DNA of 64,000 nucleotides from Acidobacteriota bacterium (lineage in GTDB: Bacteria > Acidobacteriota > Blastocatellia > Chloracidobacteriales > Chloracidobacteriaceae). Numbering within the stretch: the first letter of the stretch is position 1; each line of letters starts with the position of its first letter. The stretch is taken from positions 1-64,000 of the forward strand of contig JACQXX010000063.1 in NCBI GenBank assembly GCA_016208495.1, written 5' to 3'. A model generated the notes under the pieces. That model worked only from the letters and a program-made list of their open reading frames with translations, ran no database searches and was not told the DNA's origin. Both the position numbers and the translations under genes were made by a program. Positions 1 through 7,973 of this stretch are shown piece after piece.

Positions 1-85
1 GATACGTCCACCCTTCTTTTCTCAATTCCAGCGCTTGTTTCCGTCGCCATTCTTTCATTTCGGTTGTGCTGTTTCTTTTTTTCAT
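1..85 (-). CDS. IS630-type transposase, N-terminal fragment (runs off the window edge)
   Basis: An ATG at 85 opens a 28-codon frame that stays open to the left edge. It starts M-K-K-R-N and continues with MKEWRRKQALELRKEGWTY. A basic stretch leading into a helix-turn-helix like this is typical of the DNA-binding N-terminus of IS630/Tc1-type transposases, which insert at TA dinucleotides. The call rests on 28 residues only, so another HTH protein is possible. It is relevant because three TA-flanked MITEs lie elsewhere in the window. Confidence 0.5.
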   Translation of the reverse strand, partial: MKKRNSTTEMKEWRRKQALELRKEGWTY

Positions 86-156
86 ACCCCTCATTCTAAC
101 CAGATTGTGGGGTTAAGCAAATTATGCAACGCTCTATAAAAACCCGGAATCCTGGA

Positions 157-303
157 CAGATGACAAGGTGACAAAATGACAAGGTGACCGAATGACAAGA
201 TGACAAAGTGACAGGATGACAAGGTGACAACGTGACAAGGGATTTTTTTCATCCCTCATCTCTCATCCCTCATCCTTTGGTTTCATCCTTCATCCTTCAT
301 CCT
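157..303. repeat. Two adjacent short-word arrays: GACAAGGTGACA type, then CATCCCTCATCC type
   Basis: Positions 157-239 are imperfect 9-bp copies of a GACAAGGTGA word. Positions 250-303 are copies of TCATCCCTCATCCTT. Both words recur in other intergenic spaces here: the first at 23.7-24.0 kb and 52.7 kb, the second at 19.1, 20.5, 44.5 and 61.5 kb. No gene is visible between 86 and 319. Confidence 0.85.
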
Positions 304-319
304 TTCCGAGCCTGAAACC

Positions 320-868
320 CTAATTCAGCAATTCATCATCGGCGGCTGATTCCGGCAGTGGATGGGCCGCCTGTTGCACAATACCGACAATCATCCGGCG
401 CTCAGCAAACAGGTTCGAATCAATCAGAGTTTGGACAATGAATTCCCCTGGCCGTTCAAAAGCCAGATTCATGAAAAAGGTGATGTTGTTGGCATACCCA
501 CCTTCCGGAACTTCAAACAGCGTTGGGGTTGAGTGTGCCACCACCTGCTGTTTTCCTGGGTAGAGGATGCGTACTTCGGACAAAAACTTGCCATTTCCGC
601 GCCAGTGATTAACCACGGCGATGCGGGGAAGTTGAACCGGAAGCTGTTGAACATAAATGTCTTGAAACACACCCATAAAGCTGAGTTTATTGCCTAGTTC
701 AAGCCGCACATCGTCACACAGGAGTTGATAGATTAATTCAAGATTTTGGGTTGATTTCACAGTCAAAGACTCCGTTGGGTTGATCGTCAGGTTGTGCCAA
801 TCAGGCGTTACGATGATTCTCAACGCAGGCCGGATATCGGCACTTTTAGAAAAGAGTGAAGAATTCAA
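320..868 (-). CDS. Hypothetical protein, DUF6941-like
   Basis: This is a 182-residue soluble protein with no signal peptide or membrane segment. Its central part (residues 40-100) reads like the DUF6941 family: LLCDDVRLELGNKLSFMGVF, followed by alternating beta-strand-like segments. Function is unknown. The first 40 residues are weakly conserved in style, and an internal start is possible because no clear ribosome site precedes the ATG at 868. It stands alone, with repeat arrays downstream and the PIG-L gene divergent upstream. The coding call is fairly safe; the family call is from memory of the motif pattern. Confidence 0.6.
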   Translation of the reverse strand: MNSSLFSKSADIRPALRIIVTPDWHNLTINPTESLTVKSTQNLELIYQLLCDDVRLELGNKLSFMGVFQDIYVQQLPVQLPRIAVVNHWRGNGKFLSEVRILYPGKQQVVAHSTPTLFEVPEGGYANNITFFMNLAFERPGEFIVQTLIDSNLFAERRMIVGIVQQAAHPLPESAADDELLN

Positions 869-1189
869 TACAGGCTGGGGAAAACGGCGTTTGGAAATGC
901 CTGAAAACTATGCCACGGCTCGCCGTGCAAGTCCAGAAACGTAAAAATTAGGGGGGGGCATCAATTGGGGCGAAGAGTTCAATGTCAGGTCCCAAAAAAC
1001 AGCCATTTCCAAGTCGAATTGCACAGTCCAGCAGATTTCACTAACGTTGCCTGACTCAGGTTCACACATTGCCTTGCACCAACGAAGGTCTAATTCACAT
1101 ACCTTACTTCAATGGCTATAAAATCTTTATTTGTCAGTAGTTACTTCTGGCAAAGCGATGCTTCAGACATCAAAAGGAAATTTGCCCGC
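869..1189. other. Divergent intergenic region with no recognisable feature
   Basis: It holds the promoters of both flanking genes if they are independently transcribed, but no convincing -35/-10 pair was found. A small palindrome (CACGGC-TC-GCCGTG) near 917 and a run of eight Gs near 952 are the only notable marks. Confidence 0.4.
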
Positions 1190-3838
1190 ATGAAAGATCA
1201 ATCCAGCCTGACTCACGAAAGAATTGCCGCGCCGCGCCTTTGGCCCACAGTGGTTACCCGGTGGAGCTTGTTCGGAATACTTATTCTAACTTTGATCAGT
1301 GGTATGGTGGGGCAACTGCCCTCCGGCCAGGCATTTCAAACGCACCCGCCGCCAGCCACGACCAGCAAAACTCCATCAAGCAAGGATATTGCCTGTTACC
1401 AGGCGCTGCTCAACCTTGAATCACCCTCTTCGCTGCTCTGTGTGGCAGCGCATCCGGATGATGAAGACGGTGCCTCGCTGGTCTATTACCGGATGAAATA
1501 TGGCGTCAACACCGCCTCCATCACGGCCACACGCGGTGAAGGCGGGCAAAATGCGGTCGGGACGGAATTGAACGAGGCGCTCGGGGTTATTCGGTCTTAT
1601 GAAATGCAGGCAGCCGCGGCCCACCAGGAATCTCCGAATTACAATCTGGGGTTGGAAGATTTTGGGTTTTCCAAAACTTCGCGCGAGGCACTGGCCCGAT
1701 GGGGACACGACGAAGCGCTCAGGCGGCTGGTGGGATTGATTCGAAAATTGCGGCCAGACGTGGTGATTACCAACCATGATACCAAAACCGGGCATGGCCA
1801 CCATCAGGCAGTTGGGGTTTTGTTGCAGGAAGCATTTGATGCCGCCGCCGATCCAAATCAGTTTTCCGATCAGATTATCGGAGGAGTCTTGCCCTGGCAA
1901 ATTCGCCGGCTGTATGAACGGGCAATTGGGGAAACCAAACCGGATGTTACTTTTGAAGTCAATCAGGTAGATCCCTATCGGCAGGTCAGTTATGTCCAGA
2001 TTACCTATGATGCGCTCAAGATGCACGCAACCCAGGGGCCCTGGCCAAATGCCGATCTGAGTCGTCCCGTGACCCGCCGCTATCGCCTGATCAAAAGCAA
2101 GAATGCCGGAGACCTGCCAGCCGGCGGCGACAATCTGTTTGCTGGATTAGAAAGTCAATCAAAGCCGGATTTTTCCGATGTCTATGCCGGAGTGGTGAAA
2201 GCCAGCTTTCAAGGTGTGATGCCGTCTGAGCGGTGGCGACAGATCCAAAGCCTGACAAAATCGGAAGAACGTGAAGCCGCCCGGCGCAAATTGGGTGACG
2301 AGGTGCTGGGGGCCCTGCGGTCAGTTCGGACCCAGGCGCTGAATTCCAAAGACCAGTCACGGGTTTTTGAACAACTGGCCGACCGACTGGCCCATGCCTA
2401 TGTCGTGCTCTCAGGGATTGAGATCCAGGTTCAGGCCACGCCGCAGTTGATTGTTCCTGGCGAAACCGCCTTTGTCCGGCTGACAATTGTCAATGGAAGT
2501 TCACAGCCAGTCAGTTTGCGTCAGGTGCAGATCAAGCTGGCCGATGGCTGGCAGTCGAGTGGTGATTATTCAGCCGCTGGCAATGATGTTCAGATTGAAC
2601 CTGGGAATCAAACTGATGTGAGTTTTCGATTGACGGCTTTCCCTGCGCTTCCGCCAACTCAACCTGCCCCTGAGCACCTGTATGATGCTGATTTCTTGCA
2701 ACCTCAGGCCCGGTTTACAGTGACCCTGGCGCGAAATGGCATCCGGTTCCAAGTTCCGGTACCGGCTCGACTCGAAGTTGCGCACCCAGTTGTGGTGCAA
2801 GGAGTTCCACGCGAAATCCCGGCTATTTTGAAAGAAGGCGATATCAGAGGTCCCGAGCCACAAATCTTCACCGCCACCATCACGCGCAATTCGGCTCGGG
2901 TTCAGGCGGGCGAGATCAAGTTTCATATTTTGGGTGGAGTAGTGGTTTCTCCAAATAAAATCAGCGTGCAATTTGGACCAAACCAGATTCAGGTTCAGGC
3001 CAAAGTGATTGTAACCTTTTTGCAGCCGCTGGATCCGAAACAAACCCGGATTGATATGGTCTGGACGGATCTTTCTGCTCCACCGCCGCTGCCGGTCCCC
3101 AAAAAAGCAGCCTATGACCCAGAGGAACCCAAACCCGCCACGGCTCCGCTTCAACTGGCAAGCATTCAAGTGATTCCGGTTTCAGTGGCCCTGCCGGCAA
3201 AGCTCCGGGTTGGGTATGTGCGCAGCTTTGAATTTACTCTGCCGCAAACCTTGAAATTACTGGGTGTGGAGCATCGTGAACTCCAGGAATCTGACTGGAA
3301 GCCAGGGGCGCTCAAAGAAAACTTTGACACGATTGTGCTCGACAATCGGGTGTATCTGGCGGCACCGGATCTGGCCAAACATCAATCACAACTCATGGAA
3401 TTTGTCGAACAGGGTGGCCATCTGGTGGTTTTCTACCATAAAACCGGCGAGTTCAAACCCGAATGGGCGGCGCTGCCGCTCAAGGTTGGGGATCGTCGGG
3501 TGGCTGAAGAAACCGCCCCTGTGACATTCCTGCTGCCAGAGCACCCGTTGCTCAACTGGCCAAATAAACTGAGCCAGACTGATTTCGACAACTGGGTCCA
3601 GGAACGCGGTTTGTACTTTCCGTCTGAGTGGGATAGCGGCTATCAGGCCCTTTTGGCGTCACACGACACGGGTGAGGAGGAACTGCGTGGCGGGTATCTG
3701 GTTGCGCACCGAGGGAAGGGAAGTTACGTCTATACGAGCTATGCCTGGTATCGCCAGTTGCGAGTCTATCATCAGGGGACATTCCGGACTTTCTCAAATA
3801 TGATTGCCTATCCGGTCCGACCAAACCAAAGCGAGTAG
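1190..3838 (+). CDS. PIG-L family deacetylase with large C-terminal extension, secreted or membrane-anchored
   Basis: The protein has 882 residues from the ATG at 1190, which has an AAAAGGAAA ribosome site nine bases upstream. A longer frame from 1112 lacks one and would bury the hydrophobic anchor (about residues 25-42). The LmbE/PIG-L catalytic motif AHPDDE is at 87-92 and the second metal-binding segment GHGHH at 201-205. PIG-L enzymes are zinc-dependent N-deacetylases of GlcNAc-type sugars and related amides. The rest (about 400-880) consists of beta-sandwich-like domains and a C-terminal region resembling ThuA/GATase-like folds, as in the roughly 900-aa PIG-L proteins of acidobacteria. 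The substrate is probably extracytoplasmic glycan, but this is inferred. It is monocistronic and is followed by a repeat element. Confidence 0.88.
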   Translation: MKDQSSLTHERIAAPRLWPTVVTRWSLFGILILTLISGMVGQLPSGQAFQTHPPPATTSKTPSSKDIACYQALLNLESPSSLLCVAAHPDDEDGASLVYYRMKYGVNTASITATRGEGGQNAVGTELNEALGVIRSYEMQAAAAHQESPNYNLGLEDFGFSKTSREALARWGHDEALRRLVGLIRKLRPDVVITNHDTKTGHGHHQAVGVLLQEAFDAAADPNQFSDQIIGGVLPWQIRRLYERAIGETKPDVTFEVNQVDPYRQVSYVQITYDALKMHATQGPWPNADLSRPVTRRYRLIKSKNAGDLPAGGDNLFAGLESQSKPDFSDVYAGVVKASFQGVMPSERWRQIQSLTKSEEREAARRKLGDEVLGALRSVRTQALNSKDQSRVFEQLADRLAHAYVVLSGIEIQVQATPQLIVPGETAFVRLTIVNGSSQPVSLRQVQIKLADGWQSSGDYSAAGNDVQIEPGNQTDVSFRLTAFPALPPTQPAPEHLYDADFLQPQARFTVTLARNGIRFQVPVPARLEVAHPVVVQGVPREIPAILKEGDIRGPEPQIFTATITRNSARVQAGEIKFHILGGVVVSPNKISVQFGPNQIQVQAKVIVTFLQPLDPKQTRIDMVWTDLSAPPPLPVPKKAAYDPEEPKPATAPLQLASIQVIPVSVALPAKLRVGYVRSFEFTLPQTLKLLGVEHRELQESDWKPGALKENFDTIVLDNRVYLAAPDLAKHQSQLMEFVEQGGHLVVFYHKTGEFKPEWAALPLKVGDRRVAEETAPVTFLLPEHPLLNWPNKLSQTDFDNWVQERGLYFPSEWDSGYQALLASHDTGEEELRGGYLVAHRGKGSYVYTSYAWYRQLRVYHQGTFRTFSNMIAYPVRPNQSE

Positions 3839-4158
3839 CGAACAAGAGCGAGTAGCGAGTAGCGAGTAGTCAATCCTGAGCGGGGAGTGAGTAGAATCAA
3901 CTAAAAGATTCAGAGGTCATTCCTATTACTAAATTAAGGTTGAAAAGTAGTTCTGTTAACATGAAAAATATTTTGGCTTGACTATTCGCTACTCGCTTTG
4001 GTTCGCTACTTGCTGATTTGGCTTGACTATTCGCTACTCGCTTTGGTTCGCTACTTGCTGATTTGGCTTGACTACTCGCTACTCGCTACTCGCTCTTGTT
4101 CGCTACTCGCTCTTGTTCGCTACTCGCTCTTGTTCGCTACTCGCTTTGGTTCGCTACT
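3836..4158. repeat. Inverted pair of GCGAGTAGCGAGTAG arrays around a 100-bp core
   Basis: The left arm (3838-3872) carries GCGAGTA words. The right arm (3976-4158) carries the reverse complement, first as two 45-bp units (CGCTACTCGCTTTGG plus spacer) and then as three CGCTACTCGCTCTTGTT units. The junctions match (AGTAGTCAATC against GGCTTGACTATTCGC), so a long hairpin can form. The right arm runs directly into the stop of the next gene. The same word pair recurs at 27.8 kb. Confidence 0.9.
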
Positions 4159-4429
4159 CTTCAGGTTCTTCTTCAGGTGGGGGGAGGTTGCGGGAATCAA
4201 TCATAAAGGTCGTGCGGAAGTGGTGAATTTCTTCCTCTCTTTGAGTTCGGGTCTTCATCATGGCCATAAATTCATCCAGGCTATAATCTTCGGCCACCAG
4301 GTAGGTCCGGACAGTCAACGAGATCCCCAGATTGAACTCAGGGTCGAGTTGGTAGCCAAAGGACGCTTTTGAGGCAGGTTCGTAGCTCAGTGACCCGCGT
4401 AACCTGATAACCCGATCATATTTAGCCAT
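4154..4429 (-). CDS. Small hypothetical protein
   Basis: This is a 91-residue soluble, acidic protein ending in a proline/glutamate tail (PPPEEEPEE). I do not recognise the family. Codon use and the beta-strand-rich central part look like a real gene. Its last codons overlap the end of the GCGAGTAG array, so the acidic tail may have been shaped by the repeat. It is transcribed convergently with the PIG-L gene and divergently from the PhaC-like gene. No signal peptide or cysteine motif is present. Confidence 0.6.
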   Translation of the reverse strand: MAKYDRVIRLRGSLSYEPASKASFGYQLDPEFNLGISLTVRTYLVAEDYSLDEFMAMMKTRTQREEEIHHFRTTFMIDSRNLPPPEEEPEE

Positions 4430-4443
4430 AAGTGATCCAATTG

Positions 4444-4593
4444 CGAATTATGAATTATGAAGATTGAAGTGCTTATTATTCAATGAAATAGATTCTCTGG
4501 TTTTTGTTTTCCTTGTCTGGGTTGGACAAAGAAATGACAGACACATTCAATGCTGGCTATTTCATTTCTTCATAATTCATAATTCATAATTCC
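4444..4593. repeat. Inverted pair of GAATTATGAA arrays
   Basis: The left arm 4444-4462 (GAATTATGAATTATGAAG) and right arm 4567-4593 (CTTCATAATTCATAATTCAT) are reverse complements separated by about 104 bp of AT-rich core. The core includes ATTCAATGAAATAG, a phrase that recurs near 23222. The same word pair flanks another core at 50974-51117. Confidence 0.8.
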
Positions 4594-4632
4594 TCCACAT
4601 TCCCCTCAAAATCTAACACGAAGCCAGGAAAA

Positions 4633-5823
4633 ATGTTTTTCGAATTTGCTGAAGTTCTCCTGTCGTTGCTCATCCGCGAAACCGCGCGTGGTATTTTGCG
4701 GGCATACAATGGCGTCAAATTATTCACCACCGGCGAGTTTGCGGTGGTGAACCGGGCGTCCCACCGGCTTTTGATTGAGCAGCGTTTGCTCAAGTTGCGT
4801 CGTTATTCATCGCGCCGCCGGAGTCGTTCCCGGATTCCAGTGCTTCTGATTCCACCGCTCATGGTCAGACCTGATGTGTTTGATCTGTTGCCGGAACGAA
4901 GCCTGGTACGGGCATTACTTGATCAAGGGTTTGATGTGTTTTTGGTGGATTTGGGCGAACCTCTGCGGCGAGATCGTCGGCTGTCAATGGATGATTATAT
5001 CACGAAGCGAATCCACCGATCAGTTCGAAAAATCAAGCAAGTGACTGGACATCAAGAGCTTACATTGATTGGTTACTGTATGGGCGGCATTTTCGCTAAC
5101 CTCTACGGGGCGCTGTATCCACACGAAGGCGTCCGCAATATCATCAATCTGGCGGCACCAACTGATTTTGAAGTCATGTCGGGATACCAGCATCTGGGAA
5201 CGGTGATTGGCTCACCGTTATGGACGCTGGTCGAGCAACGGGGAATGGTCCCGGCTGCGGTCTGTCAGTCCGTGTTCCAACTCAGCCAGCCCTTGAAAAC
5301 GCTGACCCAGCCGCTGAAATTGCTCTGGAATCTCTGGAACACCGAATATGTCCTGACACAGCGGGCCATCAGCCACTGGATGAACAACTTTCTCAATCTG
5401 CCTGAAGCCACGTTTAAGCAATTCTGGACGCAGATTTTCCGCGAAAACCGACTCTATCAGGGCACGTTTGTCATCAATGGGACGGAGGTGGATTTTCAGA
5501 ATATTCAGGGATCCTACCTGGCGCTTGCTGGTGAAAGTGACCACCTGATTTCGTCTGAAAGTGTTTTTTCAATTCTGGATTTGATCGGAAGCCAGGATAA
5601 GACCTGTGATTTTGTCCCCGGTGGTCATCTTGGCGTCCTGGTCGGTGAAGACTCAGCCACCACCGCTCGCCTGATTGGAGACTGGCTGACACCACGGTCA
5701 CGCACCAGGGCAACGTTGTCATTTCAGAGTGCGACCCGCCGCTCATATTCTAAAAAGCAGCCAGTCTCAGACGCTGTACCCGCAAACCATCCAATTGATG
5801 TGAGTAGAGTTGCGAATTATTAG
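4633..5823 (+). CDS. phaC: PhaC-like poly(3-hydroxyalkanoate) synthase / alpha-beta hydrolase
   Basis: The protein has 396 residues. The modified lipase box G-Y-C-M-G-G is at 147-152, with Cys149 replacing the usual nucleophilic Ser, which is the hallmark of PHA synthases. A GESDH aspartate lies near residue 300 and the catalytic-His segment PGGHLGVL near 334. Length and layout resemble class III PhaC, which normally needs PhaE; no phaE, phaA or phaB gene is nearby. The start is supported by AGGA five bases before the ATG. PHA synthases polymerise (R)-3-hydroxyacyl-CoA into storage granules. Without partners, a divergent acyltransferase or hydrolase role cannot be excluded. Confidence 0.75.
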   Translation: MFFEFAEVLLSLLIRETARGILRAYNGVKLFTTGEFAVVNRASHRLLIEQRLLKLRRYSSRRRSRSRIPVLLIPPLMVRPDVFDLLPERSLVRALLDQGFDVFLVDLGEPLRRDRRLSMDDYITKRIHRSVRKIKQVTGHQELTLIGYCMGGIFANLYGALYPHEGVRNIINLAAPTDFEVMSGYQHLGTVIGSPLWTLVEQRGMVPAAVCQSVFQLSQPLKTLTQPLKLLWNLWNTEYVLTQRAISHWMNNFLNLPEATFKQFWTQIFRENRLYQGTFVINGTEVDFQNIQGSYLALAGESDHLISSESVFSILDLIGSQDKTCDFVPGGHLGVLVGEDSATTARLIGDWLTPRSRTRATLSFQSATRRSYSKKQPVSDAVPANHPIDVSRVANY

Positions 5824-6139
5824 GAAAAAAAGCAGATAAAGCTCTTTTCCTGGCGAAAATTCGGATGGTATACTGGCACTTTCCTTTGCTGTCTGAAATA
5901 ATTCCACATCCACTATGTACAGTTAGAAAGGATAGTTTGAAGCCTCCTCCTTCATCTATCTCCTGCATCTGCTTCCTGCACGTAGAAGGACTTTCGTGAA
6001 CGTGACGAACCAGGAGCACGCCGTTCCTTCGGTCGCCTGTCAAGTTGCCCCAAATCCGTTCCCCATCCGGGAAAATCAGCCGCCGCCTAAAAATCAACTC
6101 GTCAGCCGTACTGTCTCCAGGCAGTACCAACTCATCTAA

Positions 6140-6545
6140 GAGGTGTGGCCGAAAGTACTTGTCAACAGACTCGGTCTTCAAGGGCCGGGCTTGAGTCGCG
6201 TCGCCACGACGCCATCCTGCCGGATGGCCGGTGTGGGGAGATCGGTCCAAGCTCCGGTTGACCAGACCCCCGTGCAAATCACGGGAAACGATTGGGAAGA
6301 ATTCATAGGTACCTGCGGATGCCGCCTCAGTCCGCTGCCCTACGGTGACCGGTTAAACAGGCATGGGAGTCAGTGCCAGTGCTGGTCACGGCAAACCTTC
6401 CCAAATCCGGTCGAGAGGAAGCCGAATCCGGTCGGCGGTCACAGTCAGACCGGTACGCACTACCCGACGCAAGTCGGTGCGTGATGTACTCTTTTCACAT
6501 CACATCGAGGGCGGGAAGGATTCGTTCTTCCCGCTTTCGTATCAA
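6140..6545 (+). ncRNA. Candidate structured RNA of the IscB omega-RNA (HEARO) type, without its nuclease gene
   Basis: No protein-like frame fits this stretch, but it is dense in hairpins: GCGTCG/CGACGC (6198-6212), CCATCC/GGATGG (6212-6227), CCCGTG/CACGGG (6269-6285), CCGAC-GCAA-GTCGG with a GNRA loop (6464-6477), GTGATGT/ACATCAC (6481-6503) and GCGGGAA/TTCCCGC (6511-6534). It is followed at once by an IS200/IS605-type right end. The layout left end, structured RNA, right end is what remains of an IscB/IS605 element after loss of the ORF. The identity is inferred from layout and structure; no covariance-model score is available. Confidence 0.4.
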
Positions 6546-6549
6546 CTCA

Positions 6550-6602
6550 AAAAGGAGCGGCGTTTCCTCCCGGCCCAACCAGGACCGGGTCTCCACGCCG
6601 AA
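6550..6602 (+). mobile_element. IS200/IS605-type right-end hairpin
   Basis: A two-level hairpin pairs CGGCG (6558-6562) with CGCCG (6596-6600) and CCCGG (6569-6573) with CCGGG (6585-6589). The connecting phrases TTTCCTCC and TCTCCACGCC resemble the right ends of IS605-family and IscB/TnpB elements that I know. No transposase or tnpB/iscB gene is present. The element ends about 7 bases before the patatin start codon, so it supplies that gene's 5' leader. Confidence 0.5.
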
Positions 6603-6608
6603 GATAGG

Positions 6609-7973
6609 ATGAAGCATGAGTCGACAACGAACGTCCAGCGCATCAAAATTACCCCCGTTCCGTCCTCAACCAAAGCCAAAAAACGCTCCAAAACCGCTCT
6701 GGTCCTGGCCGGTGGCGGTGTGACAGGTGTGGTGTATGAAGTCGGTGTCTTACAGGCACTCACTCATTTCCTGACCGGCGAATTTACCCTCAATGATTTT
6801 GATATGGTCATGGGGTTGTCAGCCGGGTCGCTGGTTGGCTCGCTTCTGGTCAATGGCATCACCCCAGCCGAAATGATGGGTGCCATGGGCGAGCACCCCT
6901 CAACCACGCTCACAAAATTCTCAAAATGGGATGTCTTTCGACCAAATTTTGGTGAATTCTTTGAACGGGCCATGGGGTTGCCCTTTACGCTCACGCAGAA
7001 TCTCTGGAGAAATATTTCAAACTACACGCTGGGGAAAAATCCATACTCGGAACTGCTGGATGAAATTTTGCCGTCAGCCATTTTTACCAACAGCAAAGTC
7101 GCTGATTTTGTCCGCACCAATTTGCAGAATTTGGGCCGCACTAATGATTTTCGGGAACTGGCGAAAAAGTTCTATGTGATTGCCACTGAACTGGATACCG
7201 GCGACCGTGTGATTTTTGGCGATGAAGGCTATGACCACATTCCGATTTCAAAAGCGGTTCAGGCATCAACCGCGATTCCATTGTTTTACCGCCCGGTTCG
7301 GATTGGACGTCGTGACTATGTGGATGGCGCCATGCGCAAAACACTCCACATTGACATTGCGATTGAGAAGGGCGCTGAATTGATCATTTGTATTAATCCG
7401 GTGGTGCCCTTGCGCAATGACACTGAAAAGAAATCCATTCCGATGTTTGGCCATAAAGGGCGCTACATTTCGGACAAGGGATTTCAGCATGTCTGGCGGC
7501 AGATGCTGCGCTTGATGTTGCATTCGCGGATTCCCGCCGGGTTGGAACGCTATCGCCGGTTTTATCCCAATGTGGATATTATTTTGATTGAACCACGCGA
7601 AGACGACTACAAGATGTTCTTCCACAACATTATGGACTATGACGCACGCGTATCGGTTGCCGAGCACGGATACAAGACCATGATCGCCCGATTGTCGGAA
7701 CATTTTGAAGAATACGCCGCCATTTTCGCCCGTCACGGCATTGATATTCACCCACCCCGCAAGTCCGCCCACCACGCCACACCGCGCAGTTTTGACAACA
7801 CGCCACCTGCCCTTCGGCGAGTTCGCATTGCACAAGCCAACCATCGTGAGTTAAATCGGTTGCATTCGGTGCTGCAAAAACTTGACTCCAGGCTCGATTC
7901 ACTGGCTGAAGAGTCAGCCAAGCCTCCGATTCATCCTGAAGGAGAGTTCAAGAGTCGAGTCGCCAATGTATAG
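6609..7973 (+). CDS. Patatin-like phospholipase family protein
   Basis: The protein has 454 residues from the ATG at 6609; the frame is open further upstream but runs through the structured element. The patatin Ser-Asp dyad is intact: oxyanion-hole glycines G35-G37, nucleophile box GLSAG with Ser71, and DGA with Asp239. Members are cytoplasmic or peripheral lipid acyl hydrolases (phospholipase A or lysophospholipase activity). The C-terminal 100 residues are charged and variable. No signal peptide is visible. The gene overlaps the DUF512 gene by 8 bases (ATGTATAG), so the two are probably co-translated. The immediate leader is mobile-element sequence and lacks a strong ribosome site. Confidence 0.85.
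   Translation: MKHESTTNVQRIKITPVPSSTKAKKRSKTALVLAGGGVTGVVYEVGVLQALTHFLTGEFTLNDFDMVMGLSAGSLVGSLLVNGITPAEMMGAMGEHPSTTLTKFSKWDVFRPNFGEFFERAMGLPFTLTQNLWRNISNYTLGKNPYSELLDEILPSAIFTNSKVADFVRTNLQNLGRTNDFRELAKKFYVIATELDTGDRVIFGDEGYDHIPISKAVQASTAIPLFYRPVRIGRRDYVDGAMRKTLHIDIAIEKGAELIICINPVVPLRNDTEKKSIPMFGHKGRYISDKGFQHVWRQMLRLMLHSRIPAGLERYRRFYPNVDIILIEPREDDYKMFFHNIMDYDARVSVAEHGYKTMIARLSEHFEEYAAIFARHGIDIHPPRKSAHHATPRSFDNTPPALRRVRIAQANHRELNRLHSVLQKLDSRLDSLAEESAKPPIHPEGEFKSRVANV

Noticed and set aside
3998-4372. 124-codon plus-strand frame
   Set aside because: Its first half is translated CGCTACTCG array (YLLIWLDYSLLA repeats) and the rest opposes a better minus-strand gene.
5872-5892. CTGGCACTTTCCTTTGCTG as a second sigma-54 promoter
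   Set aside because: GG and GC are 11 bases apart, one more than RpoN promoters allow, and no gene lies suitably downstream.
5750-6277. 175-codon minus-strand open frame overlapping the structured region
   Set aside because: It reads partly protein-like (IFPDGERIWGNLTGDRRNG), but it runs into the phaC 3' end and through GC-rich hairpins. No ribosome site or family was recognised, so a structured RNA explains the sequence better. It was not fully excluded.
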